Positions 24,384 to 34,550 of a stretch of DNA of 37,355 nt are shown piece by piece (position 1 is the first letter of the stretch; each line of letters begins with the position of its first letter). Under the pieces are notes generated by a model. That model ran no database searches, was not told the origin of the DNA, and saw nothing but the letters and a program-made list of their open reading frames with translations. This DNA comes from Rhodospirillaceae bacterium (GTDB lineage: Bacteria > Pseudomonadota > Alphaproteobacteria > SHVZ01). Where the stretch lies: positions 1 to 37,355 of the forward strand of contig JAEULB010000160.1 of assembly GCA_016792585.1 (NCBI GenBank). Reading direction: 5' to 3'. Both the position numbers and the translations under genes were made by a program.

Positions 24384-24788
24384 TTAGGCCTGCTCGAGCT
24401 CGACCAGGGTGCCGTAGAGGTCCTTCGGGTGCAGGAACAGCACCGGCTTGTCGTGGGCCCCGATCCTGGGCTCGCCGTCGCCGAGCACCCGGAGGCCCGC
24501 GGCTTTGAGCGCGTCGCGGGCGGCGAGGATGTCCTCGACCTCGTAGCAGACGTGGTGGATGCCGCCGGACGGGTTCTTGGCGAGGAATCCTGCGATCGGC
24601 GAGGCGTCGCCCAGCGGGTGCAGCAGCTCGATCTTGGTGTTCGGCAGCGTCACGAAGACCGTGGTGACGCCATGGGCCGGCATCGGCACCGGCTTCGAGA
24701 CCTCCGCCCCCAGGAGCCCGCGATAGGTGGCGGACGCAGCCTCCAGGTCCGGGACGGCGATCGCGACATGGTTGAGGCGGCCGATCAT
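24384..24788 (-). CDS. mce: Methylmalonyl-CoA epimerase
   Basis: This enzyme interconverts (S)- and (R)-methylmalonyl-CoA in propionate, valine and odd-chain fatty acid breakdown. The 134-residue protein is a vicinal-oxygen-chelate fold with two beta-alpha-beta-beta-beta modules. Likely metal ligands are His7 (LNHVAIAV), Glu54 (KIELL), a His in GGIHHVCYEV and Glu130 near the C-terminus. FLHPKDLYGTLVEL is the typical ending. GGAG lies 5 bases before the ATG at 24788; the extra upstream reading frame is not family-like. Methylmalonyl-CoA mutase is not in the window. Confidence 0.95.
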   Translation of the reverse strand: MIGRLNHVAIAVPDLEAASATYRGLLGAEVSKPVPMPAHGVTTVFVTLPNTKIELLHPLGDASPIAGFLAKNPSGGIHHVCYEVEDILAARDALKAAGLRVLGDGEPRIGAHDKPVLFLHPKDLYGTLVELEQA

Positions 24789-24813
24789 GGTCGCTCCGTT
24801 CGTTGCGCCCGCA

Positions 24814-26478
24814 TCATAGGCGAACCAGGTGGACCTCGGTCTGCGGCTTCTTGCCCACCTCGGCGTTGACGAAGCGGCGTACCGCGAGCCGTGCCGCTTC
24901 GCGCACCGCGTCGTCGTCGCGCCGCTCGCCCTTGCCGAGCCCGTCGAAGGCGCCGGCAACCGCATCGGCGGCCCCCTCGATCAGCCCTTCGCTGGTGTCG
25001 TTGTCGACCACGCCCTGGAGGCTCACCAGCGGATCGGCCTCGAGCTTTCCGCCTCGGCCGACGACCAGGGTCACCACGGCGATGCCGTGGGTCATCAGCT
25101 TCTTGCGCGCCCGCATGGCGCCGCCGTCGAGCGGCACCAGCTGGGTCCCGTCGAGCGCCAGCCGGCCGGCCGTCACATGCTCGACCACGGTCGCCGGTCC
25201 CGGCGCCAGGCGCACGATCGAGCCGTTCTCGGAGACCACCGCCTCCGGCACCTGGCACTCGCGGGCGAGCTTGGCGTGCTCGGCCAAGTGCCGTGCCTCG
25301 CCATGGACCGGGATCGCGATCCGCGGCCGGACCCACTGATACATGCGCGAGAGCTCGTCGCGGGCCGGATGGCCGGAGACATGGACTCCCGCCTCCTCTG
25401 CCGTCGTCACGATGTCGACGCCGAGCTTGGACAGCTGGTTCTGCAGCTTGGCGATCGCGCGCTCGTTGCCGGGGATGTTGCGGGACGAGAAGATTGCCGC
25501 GTCGCCCTGCTCCAGCGTCACATGAGGGTGCGTGCCCGAGGCGATCCGCGACAGCGCCGAGCGCGGCTCGCCCTGGCTTCCGGTGCAGATCATCACCACC
25601 TTGTCGCGCGGCAGGAAGCCGGCGTCGTGCTCGGTGACGAAGGGCGGCAGGTCGCGAAGGTATCCCGCCTCCTTGGCGGCGTCGTACATGCGCCAGAGCG
25701 AGCGGCCGACCAGGGCCGCGTGTCGGTCATGCGCCTTCGCGGCGAGCGCGATCGATTCCAGGCGCGCGACGTTGGAGGCGAAACAGGCGACGACGACCCG
25801 CTCGCGGAAGCGGCCGACCAGGTCCTCGAGATTGCGCCGGACATCCGCCTCGGATCCCGCCTCGCCCGAGACGAAGACGTTGGTCGAGTCCCCGACCAGC
25901 GCCAGCACGCCCTGGTCGCCGAGCCGGCGGAGCGCCGCCTCGTCGGCCACGGGGCCGATCAGCGGATCGGGGTCGAACTTCCAGTCGCCGGTGTGCAGCA
26001 CCGTGCCAGCCGGCGTCTTGATCGCGATCGCCATCGGCTCGGGGATCGAATGGGTCAGATGGATCAGCTCGAGGTCGAAGGGCGCGATCTTGAAGCTGCC
26101 GGAGACCGGGATCGGCTTGATCTCGACCCGCCGCGCCAGGTCAGCCTCCTGGAGCTTCCGCTTCAGGACTGCCGCGGTGAACGGCGTCGCGTAGACCGGG
26201 CATCCGAGCTGGGGCCAGAGATAGGGGATCGCGCCGATATGGTCCTCGTGCGCATGGGTCGCGACGATGCCGACCAGGTCCTTGCGGCGCTCGACGATCC
26301 ATTGCGGGTCGGGAAGGATCAGCTCGACGCCCGGCGTGGAGTCATCGCCGAAAGTGACGCCGCAATCGACGATCAGCCACTTGCCGCCATAGCCGTAGAG
26401 ATTGAGGTTCATCCCGATCTCCTCCGCCCCGCCCAGCGGCAGGAAGAGGAGTTCGGAGGATTTCTTGGTCTTGCTCAT
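24814..26478 (-). CDS. rnj: Ribonuclease J
   Basis: This metallo-beta-lactamase/beta-CASP nuclease of 554 residues has 5'-to-3' exonuclease and endonuclease activity on RNA. The metal site is HAHEDHIG (75-82), a later His in IHLTHSIPEP and an Asp in HTGDWKFD. The beta-CASP region includes GDSTNVFVSG and TGSQGEPRSALSRIA, with SGHPARDEL and PVHGEARHL completing the site. The C-terminal domain (about 460-554) is of normal length. The ATG overlaps the birA stop (ATGA). In many relatives coaX lies between birA and this gene; it is absent here. Confidence 0.96.
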   Translation of the reverse strand: MSKTKKSSELLFLPLGGAEEIGMNLNLYGYGGKWLIVDCGVTFGDDSTPGVELILPDPQWIVERRKDLVGIVATHAHEDHIGAIPYLWPQLGCPVYATPFTAAVLKRKLQEADLARRVEIKPIPVSGSFKIAPFDLELIHLTHSIPEPMAIAIKTPAGTVLHTGDWKFDPDPLIGPVADEAALRRLGDQGVLALVGDSTNVFVSGEAGSEADVRRNLEDLVGRFRERVVVACFASNVARLESIALAAKAHDRHAALVGRSLWRMYDAAKEAGYLRDLPPFVTEHDAGFLPRDKVVMICTGSQGEPRSALSRIASGTHPHVTLEQGDAAIFSSRNIPGNERAIAKLQNQLSKLGVDIVTTAEEAGVHVSGHPARDELSRMYQWVRPRIAIPVHGEARHLAEHAKLARECQVPEAVVSENGSIVRLAPGPATVVEHVTAGRLALDGTQLVPLDGGAMRARKKLMTHGIAVVTLVVGRGGKLEADPLVSLQGVVDNDTSEGLIEGAADAVAGAFDGLGKGERRDDDAVREAARLAVRRFVNAEVGKKPQTEVHLVRL

Positions 26479-27197
26479 GCTGCGAAGAAGATTTCCCCGG
26501 CGGTGATCATCCGGCTGGCCCCTCCGCGGGTCAACACGAGGGCACCGGATTCATCGAGAGCCGAGAATACGCCGCTGTCGGTGTCGCCTTCGCGGAAGGT
26601 CACCTTGATCTCGCGGCCGAGCCCGATGGCGCGCGCGAGCCATGCTTCGCGCACCGGCCGGAAGCCTTCTTCGAGCCAGAGGCGGTAGCGTTCCAGGAAC
26701 GCGACGGCGAGCCCGTCGGTTGCCGCATCGAGATCGGCGCGGCCGCCCTTGGCGGCGACGGAGGTCGCGCCATAGGGCGTATCGGGCGGGAAATGCGCGA
26801 TGTTGACGCCGATGCCGGCGACCAGGTGTCCCTGCCCGCCTTCGAGCAGGATGCCGCAGATCTTGGATCCCTCGACCAGCACGTCGTTCGGCCACTTGAA
26901 GCCGATAGTGCCCTGGACGCCGAGGCGGTCGAGCAGGTCGCCGACGGCGAGCGCGGCGACGAAGGAGAGCTGGGAGATCACCGCCGGCGGCCGGTCGGGC
27001 CGAAGCACGATCGTGCCGTAGAGCTTCCCTTCCGGCGAGACCCAGGACTTGCCGCGGCGGCCGCGGCCGGCCGACTGCCGACGCGTGGTCACATAGGTGA
27101 ACTCGGGCGCGCCCGCCTCGGCGAGGCGGAGTGCTTCGGCGTTGGTGGATCCGACCTCTTCGTACGCGACCCGCCGGAAGACGGCGGGCAGCGTCAT
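26475..27197 (-). CDS. birA: Biotin--[acetyl-CoA-carboxylase] ligase
   Basis: This enzyme activates biotin as biotinyl-AMP and attaches it to the carboxyl carrier protein. It is 240 residues long, with [11 protein letters not shown] as the biotinyl-AMP loop and [21 protein letters not shown] as the active-site core. There is no N-terminal winged-helix domain, so it is the monofunctional ligase and not the biotin-operon repressor. It overlaps nuoN upstream and rnj downstream by 4 bp each, as in many alphaproteobacterial nuo clusters. Confidence 0.95.
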   Translation of the reverse strand: MTLPAVFRRVAYEEVGSTNAEALRLAEAGAPEFTYVTTRRQSAGRGRRGKSWVSPEGKLYGTIVLRPDRPPAVISQLSFVAALAVGDLLDRLGVQGTIGFKWPNDVLVEGSKICGILLEGGQGHLVAGIGVNIAHFPPDTPYGATSVAAKGGRADLDAATDGLAVAFLERYRLWLEEGFRPVREAWLARAIGLGREIKVTFREGDTDSGVFSALDESGALVLTRGGASRMITAGEIFFAA

Positions 27198-28642
27198 GCC
27201 GGGAAGAGCGCGCGCGCGGCCATCGCCGCCGAGGTCAGCACCGGACTCGGCCAGACGAAGAACAGCAGGATCAGGATCGCGCTCACGGCCTGAACCGTGC
27301 CGATCGACCGGCCGATCGCATCCTTGTCGAGCGGCTCCTTCGCCTCATCGAAATACATGATCTTGATGATGCGAAGGTAGTAGTAGGCGCCCACCACCGA
27401 GGCGAGAACGCCGATCACCGCCAGTGGATAGAGCCCCGCCTCGACCGCGGCGAGGAAGACGTAGAGCTTGCCGAAGAACCCGGCGAGCGGCGGGATGCCG
27501 GCGAGCGAGAACAGGAAGATCGCGAAGGCGAGCGCCATCGCCGGGTGGGTCTTCGAGAGTCCGGCGAGATCGGAAATCCCCTCGACCATCTTGCCACCCT
27601 GGCGCATCGACAGCACCACGGCGAAGGAGCCGGCGGTCATCACCAGGTAGATCGCCATGTAGATCAGGACGCCGCGGATTCCGGACTCAGTGCCGGCGGC
27701 AAGGCCGACCAAGGCATAGCCCATGTTGCCGATCGAGCTGTAGGCGAGCAGCCGCTTGATGTTGGTCTGGTTGATCGCGGCGACGGCGCCGAGGCCCATC
27801 GAGCCGATCGAGATCGCGATCAGGATCGGCCGCCAGTCGATCACCAGCTCGCCGAACGGCCCGATCATCACGCGGACAAAGAGCGCGATCGCAGCCGCCT
27901 TGGGCGCGATCGCGAACAGCGCGGTCACCGGCGTCGGCGCACCCTCATAGACGTCGGGGGTCCACATGTGGAACGGCACCGCCGAGACCTTGAAGGCAAG
28001 GCCGGCGGCGAGGAACACGATGCCGAAGACGAGGCCGATCGAGGCGGCGCCCTCGTTGTCGGCGACCGCCTGGGCGATCGCCTCGAAGCCGGTGGCGCCG
28101 GTCGAGCCATAGATCAGCGAGCAGCCGTAGAGCAGCATGCCGGACGACAGCGCGCCGAGGACGAAGTACTTGAGGCCGGCCTCGGTCGAGCGGATGCGGT
28201 CGCGCTGGAACGCGGCGACGACATAGAGCGCCAGCGACTGCAGCTCGAGGCCGAGATAGAGCGTGATCAGGTCGTTGGCCGAGACCATGACCAGCATGCC
28301 GAGCGTCGCCAGCACGATCAGCACCGGATACTCGAAGCGCCCCATATCCTCCCTCTCGATGTAGTCGAGAGCGAGGACGATCGAGACCGCCGAGCCCAGC
28401 AGCACCAGCACCTTGACGAAGATCGCGAAGGCGTCGGTCACGAACTGGCCTCCGAAGGCGACGGTGCGGCCGGACGCGCCATTGATCACCAGGAAGACGG
28501 CGACCAGCAGCACCAGCACCGAGAGCCAGGAGAGGCTGCGCGTGTGCTTGTCGCCGCGGAAGACGCCGATCATCAGCAGCGCCATGCCGGCTGCCGCCAG
28601 CCAGATCTCCGGCAGCGCCGGCATCAGCGGGATCGAGGTCAT
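27194..28642 (-). CDS. nuoN: NADH-quinone oxidoreductase subunit N
   Basis: This is an antiporter-like proton-pumping subunit of complex I in the inner membrane, about 482 residues and about 14 helices. [23 protein letters not shown] corresponds to the conserved Glu-bearing helix, and [20 protein letters not shown] is the family signature. Two ATG codons lie six bases apart (28648 and 28642); AGGA is 8 bases from the second and only 2 from the first, so 28642 is preferred. The stop overlaps the birA start. Confidence 0.97.
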   Translation of the reverse strand: MTSIPLMPALPEIWLAAAGMALLMIGVFRGDKHTRSLSWLSVLVLLVAVFLVINGASGRTVAFGGQFVTDAFAIFVKVLVLLGSAVSIVLALDYIEREDMGRFEYPVLIVLATLGMLVMVSANDLITLYLGLELQSLALYVVAAFQRDRIRSTEAGLKYFVLGALSSGMLLYGCSLIYGSTGATGFEAIAQAVADNEGAASIGLVFGIVFLAAGLAFKVSAVPFHMWTPDVYEGAPTPVTALFAIAPKAAAIALFVRVMIGPFGELVIDWRPILIAISIGSMGLGAVAAINQTNIKRLLAYSSIGNMGYALVGLAAGTESGIRGVLIYMAIYLVMTAGSFAVVLSMRQGGKMVEGISDLAGLSKTHPAMALAFAIFLFSLAGIPPLAGFFGKLYVFLAAVEAGLYPLAVIGVLASVVGAYYYLRIIKIMYFDEAKEPLDKDAIGRSIGTVQAVSAILILLFFVWPSPVLTSAAMAARALFPA

Positions 28643-28652
28643 GGGCATGGTC

Positions 28653-30170
28653 CTAGCGCCTGGCGTCCGCGACCGTCGAAGGACGCGGCGCCTGAGCGGT
28701 CTCGTACTTGGTGACGAGGTTGACGATGGAGGTGTGCATCGGCTTGGTGAAGGACACCGGATAGACGCCCATCCAGATGGTCAGCACCACCAGCGGCGCG
28801 AACACCGCGACCTCGCGCCAGGAGAGATCGAGGATCGACTTCAGATCCTCCTTCTCGAGCTTGCCGAAGATCACGCGGCGATAGAGGAACAGCATGTAGG
28901 CGGCACCGAGCACGACGCCGGAGGTCGCCAGGGTCGCGACCAGCGTCGACGACTGGAAGGCGCCGGTGAGCACCAGGAACTCGCCGACGAAGCCGGACGT
29001 GCCCGGAAGGCCCACCGAGGCCATGGTGAAGACCATGAAGGTGAAGGCATAGGCCGGCATCCGGTCGACCAGGCCGCCATAACGCGCGATCTCGCGTGAG
29101 TGCACCCGGTCGTAGACGACGCCGACGCAGAGGAACAGCGCGGCCGAGACGATGCCGTGGCTCAGCATCTGGTAGATGGCGCCGGTCACCGCCTGGGTGT
29201 TGAGGGCGAAGATGCCGATCGTCACGTAGCCCATGTGGGCGACCGACGAATAGGCGATCAGCTTCTTCATGTCCTCCTGGGCCAGCGCCACCAGCGAGGT
29301 GTAGATCACCGCGACCACAGAGAGTCCGTAGACCAGCGGCGTGAAGTAGTGGGTCGCCTCGGGCAGCATCGGCACCGAGAAGCGGAGGAAGCCGTAGGCG
29401 CCCATCTTCAGGAGCACGCCGGCGAGGATCACCGAACCCGCGGTCGGAGCTTCGACGTGCGCGTCCGGCAGCCAGGTGTGGACCGGCCACATCGGCACCT
29501 TGACCGCAAAGGAGGCGAAGAACGCCAACCACAACCACTTCTGCATCGTCGCCGGCAGATGCGCGGACATCAGCGTCGGGATGTCGGTGGTGCCAGTCTC
29601 GAAGAAGATGGCGAGGATCGCCAGCAGCATCAGGACCGAGCCGGTGAGCGTGTAGAGGAAGAACTTGAAGGCCGAGTAGACCCGGCGCGCCCCGCCCCAG
29701 ACGCCGATGATAAGGAACATCGGGATCAGGACGGCTTCGAAGAAGATGTAGAAGACGACGAAGTCGAGCGCGGCGAAAGTGCCGACCATGAAGGTCTCGA
29801 GCACCAGGAACGCGATCATGTACTCCTTGACCCGGTGCTCGATCGCTTCCCAGCTGGCCAGTACGCAGATCGGCGTCAGCAGGGTCGAGAGCAGCACGAA
29901 GAACATCGAGATGCCGTCGACGCCCATGTGATAGTTGATCCCGAAGGCCGGGATCCACGCCGCCTTCTCGACGAACTGGAAGTCCGAGACGTCCGGATCG
30001 AAGCTGAGCCAGAGCGGCAGCGAGACGAAGAAGACGATCGTCGAGGTCCAGAGCGCGATCCAGCGCGCGTTGCGCGCCACGACCTCGGGCGATCCCCGGG
30101 TCAAAAGGATGATCGCCGCGCCGACCAGCGGCAGGAACGTCGTCAGTGTGAGGATGGGCCAGTCGCTCAT
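28653..30170 (-). CDS. nuoM: NADH-quinone oxidoreductase subunit M
   Basis: This is an antiporter-like subunit of the complex I membrane arm, 505 residues and about 14 helices. Landmarks are [36 protein letters not shown] (conserved Glu) and [22 protein letters not shown]. The ATG at 30170 is 3 bp after nuoL. The next gene, nuoN, starts about 10 bp downstream. Confidence 0.98.
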   Translation of the reverse strand: MSDWPILTLTTFLPLVGAAIILLTRGSPEVVARNARWIALWTSTIVFFVSLPLWLSFDPDVSDFQFVEKAAWIPAFGINYHMGVDGISMFFVLLSTLLTPICVLASWEAIEHRVKEYMIAFLVLETFMVGTFAALDFVVFYIFFEAVLIPMFLIIGVWGGARRVYSAFKFFLYTLTGSVLMLLAILAIFFETGTTDIPTLMSAHLPATMQKWLWLAFFASFAVKVPMWPVHTWLPDAHVEAPTAGSVILAGVLLKMGAYGFLRFSVPMLPEATHYFTPLVYGLSVVAVIYTSLVALAQEDMKKLIAYSSVAHMGYVTIGIFALNTQAVTGAIYQMLSHGIVSAALFLCVGVVYDRVHSREIARYGGLVDRMPAYAFTFMVFTMASVGLPGTSGFVGEFLVLTGAFQSSTLVATLATSGVVLGAAYMLFLYRRVIFGKLEKEDLKSILDLSWREVAVFAPLVVLTIWMGVYPVSFTKPMHTSIVNLVTKYETAQAPRPSTVADARR

Positions 30171-30173
30171 CGT

Positions 30174-32108
30174 CTAGCGCCCCATCCGGTAGAGGTAGAA
30201 GCTTGCCAGGATCACGACGCCGATCAGCATGGCGAAGGCATAGTGGTAGACGTAGCCGGTCTGGAGCCGCCCTGCCCTGCGCGCCGCGGCGATCGTGGTC
30301 GCGGCGATGCCGTCGGGGCCGAGCCCGTCGATCACCGCGCCGTCGCCCCCCTTCCACAGCCCGCGGCCGAGCCAGAAGGCCGGGCGGACGAACAGGAAGT
30401 CATAGAGCTCGTCGAAGTACCACTTGTTGTAGAGGAACAGCCAGATGCCGCGGAACGCCTCGATCATGCGCCCAGGCATCTCAGGGCTCACGATGTAGGC
30501 GAGATAGGCGCCGGATATGCCGAGCACGGCGGCGACGGTCGGCGCCAGCTTGACCCAGAGCGGCACGTGATGTGCGTGCTCGACCGTGTCGTGGTCGGGC
30601 AACACGAAGATCGCGTTGCCCCAGAACGATGCCCGGCCGTCGCCGACGAAGAGGCCGTTGAGGGCGAAGCCGGCGATCACGGCGCCGATCGCCAGCACGT
30701 AGAGCGGCGCCAGCATGATCTGCGGCGACTCGTGCACGTGCTCCATCGTGTGATGGTCGGCCCTGGGGGCGCCGTGGAAGGTCAGGAACAGCAGGCGCCA
30801 GGAGTAGAAGGCGGTCAGGAGCGCGGCGAAGGTGCCCATGACGAAGGCATACATGCCGACGCCCGAATGCGCGGCGTAAGCCGCCTCCAGCATGATGTCC
30901 TTCGAGAAGAAGCCGGCGAAGGGCGGCACGCCCGCGAGCGCCAGGTTGCCGATCCACATCAAGGCATAGGTCACCGGGATCAGCTTCCAGATGCCGCCCA
31001 TCTTGCGCATGTCCTGCTCGTCGGACATGGCGTGGATCACCGAGCCGGCGCCGAGGAACAGGAGCGCCTTGAAGAAGGCGTGCGTGATCAGGTGGAACAT
31101 CGCCGCCGAGTACGCCGAGACGCCGGCGGCGAAGAACATGTACCCCAGCTGGCTGCAGGTCGAATACGCGATCACCCGCTTGATGTCGTACTGGGTGAGG
31201 CCCACGGTCGCGGCGAAGATCGCGGTCGAGGCGCCGACGACGGTGACGACCGCGAGCGCGGTCGGCGCGTACTCGAACATCGGCGAGAGGCGGCAGACCA
31301 TGAAGACGCCGGCGGTGACCATGGTCGCGGCATGGATCAAGGCCGAGACCGGGGTCGGGCCCTCCATCGCGTCCGGCAGCCAGGTGTGGAGGCCGAGCTG
31401 CGCCGACTTGCCCATCGCGCCGATGAACAGCAGCAGGCAGATCGTCGTCAGCGTGTCGAAGTTCCAGCCGAGGAAATTGATCGTGGTGCCGACCTTGCCC
31501 GGGGTCGCCGCGAAGACCGCGTCGAAGCCGACGGAGTCGTAGACCATGAACACGGCGAAGATGCCGAGCGCGAAGCCGAAGTCGCCGACACGGTTGACGA
31601 TGAAGGCCTTGATCGCCGCAGCGTTGGCTGAGGGCTTGTGATACCAGAAGCCGATCAGCAGGTACGACGCGAGGCCGACGCCTTCCCAGCCGAAGAACAG
31701 CTGAACGAAGTTGTCCGCCGACACCAGCATCAGCATGAAGAAGGTGAACAGGCTCAGATAGGCCATGAACCTCGGGATCGAGGCGTCATGGGCCATGTAG
31801 CCGCACGAGTAGATGTGGATCATGCACGCGACGAGCGAGATCATGCCGATCATCGTCGCCGACAGCGCATCGAGCCTCACCGACCAGGTCACGTCGAAGG
31901 AGCCGGAGACGATCCAGGAGGCGATCTCGACCGTCCGCGTGTGTCCCATCAGCGCCACGTCGTAGAAGACGTAGGCGCCGGTGATCGCGGCCAGGACCAT
32001 GCACCCGCAGGTGACGAGCTGCGACCCGCGGTCGCCGATCAGTCGGCCGAAGAAGCCGGCGATGATGGCGCCGAGGAGCGGCAGAAAGACAGGAGCGGCG
32101 TGCAGCAC
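30174..32108 (-). CDS. nuoL: NADH-quinone oxidoreductase subunit L
   Basis: This is the distal antiporter-like subunit of complex I, 644 residues, with a long C-terminal extension for the lateral helix. FFGWEGVGLASYLLIGFWY holds the conserved Glu; GKSAQLGLHTWLPDAMEGPTPVSALIHAATMVTAG is the signature region. The gene begins with GTG at 32108: LHAAPVFLPLLGAIIAG is the family N-terminus and there is no suitable ATG upstream. AAGGG lies 9 bases upstream. Confidence 0.98.
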   Translation of the reverse strand: MLHAAPVFLPLLGAIIAGFFGRLIGDRGSQLVTCGCMVLAAITGAYVFYDVALMGHTRTVEIASWIVSGSFDVTWSVRLDALSATMIGMISLVACMIHIYSCGYMAHDASIPRFMAYLSLFTFFMLMLVSADNFVQLFFGWEGVGLASYLLIGFWYHKPSANAAAIKAFIVNRVGDFGFALGIFAVFMVYDSVGFDAVFAATPGKVGTTINFLGWNFDTLTTICLLLFIGAMGKSAQLGLHTWLPDAMEGPTPVSALIHAATMVTAGVFMVCRLSPMFEYAPTALAVVTVVGASTAIFAATVGLTQYDIKRVIAYSTCSQLGYMFFAAGVSAYSAAMFHLITHAFFKALLFLGAGSVIHAMSDEQDMRKMGGIWKLIPVTYALMWIGNLALAGVPPFAGFFSKDIMLEAAYAAHSGVGMYAFVMGTFAALLTAFYSWRLLFLTFHGAPRADHHTMEHVHESPQIMLAPLYVLAIGAVIAGFALNGLFVGDGRASFWGNAIFVLPDHDTVEHAHHVPLWVKLAPTVAAVLGISGAYLAYIVSPEMPGRMIEAFRGIWLFLYNKWYFDELYDFLFVRPAFWLGRGLWKGGDGAVIDGLGPDGIAATTIAAARRAGRLQTGYVYHYAFAMLIGVVILASFYLYRMGR

Positions 32109-32113
32109 GTCCG

Positions 32114-32425
32114 TCAGCCCTTCATCAGGTTGATGTCTTCGACCGCGATCGAACCGCGGTTTCGGAAGTAGACGACGAGGATCGCAAGCCCGATCGCCGC
32201 CTCGGCGGCGGCGACGGTCAAGACGAACATGGCGAAGACCTGGCCGACCAGGTCGCCCATATGGGCCGAGAACGCCACCAGGTTGATGTTGACCGCGAGC
32301 AGCATCAGCTCGATCGACATCAGGATGATGATGACGTTCTTGCGGTTGAGGAAGATGCCGAACACGCCGAGCGTGAACAGGATCGCGGCGACGGTCAGGT
32401 AATGGGCGAGCGTGATCGTCAGCAT
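32114..32425 (-). CDS. nuoK: NADH-quinone oxidoreductase subunit K
   Basis: This is a small three-helix membrane subunit of complex I, 103 residues. The conserved membrane glutamates are Glu39 (LMSIELML) and Glu75 ([10 protein letters not shown]), corresponding to E. coli Glu36 and Glu72, in the proton channel. The ATG at 32425 overlaps the nuoJ stop by one base; the longer frame upstream is not NuoK-like. Confidence 0.97.
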   Translation of the reverse strand: MLTITLAHYLTVAAILFTLGVFGIFLNRKNVIIILMSIELMLLAVNINLVAFSAHMGDLVGQVFAMFVLTVAAAEAAIGLAILVVYFRNRGSIAVEDINLMKG

Positions 32426-33033
32426 CAGACGCCGCTCCCCGTCCGGACCTTCACGACCTCGACCGACTCCGCCTTGGTGCGCGCGACCTGGGTGCCGATG
32501 GTCTGGCGGCGGACGCCGCCGCGCTGGCGGAGCGTCAGTACGATCGCACCGACCATCGCCACCAGCAGCACCATGCCCGAGGCCTGGAACAGGTAGACGT
32601 AGTCGGTATAGAGGATGCGGCCCAGCGCCTCGGTGTTGCTCATCTCTGAGATCGGCGGCATCGGCCGGGTCTGGGCGCCGTCCGGCGCGCCGATCCAGGA
32701 GGTGATGATGAGCACAAGCTCGGCCATCAGGATGAGCCCGATCGCAGCCCCGATCGGCACGTAGCGGAGCAGGCCTTGCCGCATCCGCGCGAAGTTGATG
32801 TCGAGCATCATCACGACGAACAGGAACAGGACCGCGACCGCGCCGACATAGACGATGACCAGGATCATCGCCAGGAACTCGGCCCCCATCAGGACAAAGA
32901 GGCCGGCGGCGTTGAAGAAGGCCAGGATCAGGAACAGGACCGAATGGACCGGGTTCCTGGCCGTGATGACCATGACGCCGGAGGCGACCGCCACCAGCGC
33001 GAAGAGAGAGAAGGAGAGTGCCTGGATCACCAT
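32425..33033 (-). CDS. nuoJ: NADH-quinone oxidoreductase subunit J
   Basis: This is a five-helix membrane subunit of complex I, 202 residues. The third helix [26 protein letters not shown] carries the conserved flexible (pi-bulge) region. The C-terminal soluble tail (about 170-202) is variable, as in the family. The gene starts 8 bp after nuoI and overlaps nuoK by one base. Confidence 0.97.
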   Translation of the reverse strand: MVIQALSFSLFALVAVASGVMVITARNPVHSVLFLILAFFNAAGLFVLMGAEFLAMILVIVYVGAVAVLFLFVVMMLDINFARMRQGLLRYVPIGAAIGLILMAELVLIITSWIGAPDGAQTRPMPPISEMSNTEALGRILYTDYVYLFQASGMVLLVAMVGAIVLTLRQRGGVRRQTIGTQVARTKAESVEVVKVRTGSGV

Positions 33034-33041
33034 GGCTCAGG

Positions 33042-33530
33042 TCACCGGTACGGCGCGTCGGCGACGAGGTTGGCCTGGATCTCCGCTTCCCACCGGTCGC
33101 CGTTCTCGAGCAGCTTGTCCTTGTTGTAGAACAGCTCCTCACGGGTCTCGGCGGCGAACTCGAAGTTCGGCCCCTCGACGATCGCATCCACCGGGCAGGC
33201 TTCCTGGCAGAAGCCGCAGTAGATGCACTTGGTCATGTCGATGTCGTAGCGCGTGGTGCGGCGGCTGCCGTCCTCGCGGGGCTCGGCCTCGATCGTGATC
33301 GCCTGCGCCGGGCACACCGCCTCGCAGAGCTTGCACGCGATGCAGCGCTCTTCGCCGTTCGGGTAGCGCCGGAGCGCGTGCTCGCCGCGGAAGCGCGGGC
33401 TCAAGGGGCCCTTCTCGTAGGGGTAGTTGAGCGTCACCTTCGGGGTGAAGAAGTAGCGCAAGGTGATCGCCATGCCGGAGATCAGCTCTCCCAGCAGCAG
33501 GCTCTTCGCGGCGCGGTTCAGGACAGCCAT
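33042..33530 (-). CDS. nuoI: NADH-quinone oxidoreductase subunit I
   Basis: This peripheral-arm subunit holds the N6a and N6b [4Fe-4S] clusters that carry electrons to N2. It is 162 residues long. The ligands are Cys63, 66, 69 and 73 ([12 protein letters not shown]) and Cys102, 105, 108 and 112 ([12 protein letters not shown]). An amphipathic N-terminal helix anchors it to the membrane arm. The gaps to nuoH and nuoJ are 12 and 8 bp. Confidence 0.98.
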   Translation of the reverse strand: MAVLNRAAKSLLLGELISGMAITLRYFFTPKVTLNYPYEKGPLSPRFRGEHALRRYPNGEERCIACKLCEAVCPAQAITIEAEPREDGSRRTTRYDIDMTKCIYCGFCQEACPVDAIVEGPNFEFAAETREELFYNKDKLLENGDRWEAEIQANLVADAPYR

Positions 33531-33542
33531 GTCATTCCTCCG

Positions 33543-34550
33543 TCACGGCACCTTGTCGAAGGCGACAAGGAAGCCGGCGGTCAAGACCACCCAGGCGAGC
33601 GAGATCGGCAGGAAGACCTTCCAGCCGAGACGCATGAGCTGGTCGTAGCGATAACGCGGGAAGGTGGCGCGCACCCACAGGAAGCAGAACAGCAGGAACG
33701 CGATCTTGAGCGCGAACCAGATCGGCCCCGGTACCCAGTTGAACGGCGCGATGTCGAAGGGCGGCAGCCAGCCGCCCATGAACAGGATCACGGTCATCGC
33801 CGAGACCAGGATCATGTTCGCGTACTCGCCGAGGAAGAAGAGCGCGAAGCTCATCGACGAGTACTCGACCATGAATCCGGCGACGATTTCGGACTCGCCT
33901 TCCGGCAGGTCGAAGGGAAGCCGGTTCGTCTCGGCCAGTCCCGAGATGAAGAAGATCACGAACATCGGCAGCAGCGGGATGCAGAACCAGAGGTTCCGCT
34001 GCGCCAGCACGACGTCGGTCAGGTTCAGCGATCCGACGCAGAGCAGCACGGTGATGATCACGAAGCCGATCGAGACCTCGTAGGAGACCATCTGCGCCGC
34101 CGAGCGCATCGCGCCGAGGAACGCGTATTTCGAGTTCGACGCCCAGCCGGCCATGATCACGCCGTAGACGCCGAGCGAGGAGATCGCGAAGAGATAAAGG
34201 ATGCCGACATTGATGTCGGCGAGCACGATGCCCTCGCCGAACGGGATCACCGCCCATCCGACCAGCGCCAGGATGAATGTGAGCATCGGCGCCATCAGGA
34301 AGACGGCGCGGTTCGAGCCCGAGGGAAGGATCGTTTCCTTCGACAGCAGCTTGAGGCCGTCGGCGATCGGCTGGAACAGGCCGAACGGGCCGACGACGTT
34401 CGGGCCGCGACGGAGCTGCATCGCCGCCAGCACCTTGCGCTCGGCGAGCGTCAGGTAGGCGACGGCCAGCAGCAGCGGCAGGATGATCGCGACGATCTGA
34501 GCGAGGATGATCGCGGTCGGATAGGCGTAGCCGGTGAGGAACTCAGCCAT
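33543..34550 (-). CDS. nuoH: NADH-quinone oxidoreductase subunit H
   Basis: This membrane subunit of complex I forms most of the quinone chamber and its link to the proton channels. It is 335 residues with about eight helices. [21 protein letters not shown] is the conserved cytosolic loop, and [19 protein letters not shown] is the acidic loop of the quinone site. The ATG at 34550 lies inside the end of nuoG (8-bp overlap). Confidence 0.98.
   Translation of the reverse strand: MAEFLTGYAYPTAIILAQIVAIILPLLLAVAYLTLAERKVLAAMQLRRGPNVVGPFGLFQPIADGLKLLSKETILPSGSNRAVFLMAPMLTFILALVGWAVIPFGEGIVLADINVGILYLFAISSLGVYGVIMAGWASNSKYAFLGAMRSAAQMVSYEVSIGFVIITVLLCVGSLNLTDVVLAQRNLWFCIPLLPMFVIFFISGLAETNRLPFDLPEGESEIVAGFMVEYSSMSFALFFLGEYANMILVSAMTVILFMGGWLPPFDIAPFNWVPGPIWFALKIAFLLFCFLWVRATFPRYRYDQLMRLGWKVFLPISLAWVVLTAGFLVAFDKVP

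Noticed and set aside
24829..26688. Long plus-strand open frame opposite rnj
   Set aside because: It mirrors the codon structure of RNase J, has no domain or ribosome-binding site and runs across the birA junction.
29100..31631. A very long open frame on the plus strand, antisense to nuoM and nuoL
   Set aside because: It is an artefact of high GC: its composition is Arg/Glu/Asp/His-rich low complexity with no domain, and the opposite strand encodes clear complex I subunits.
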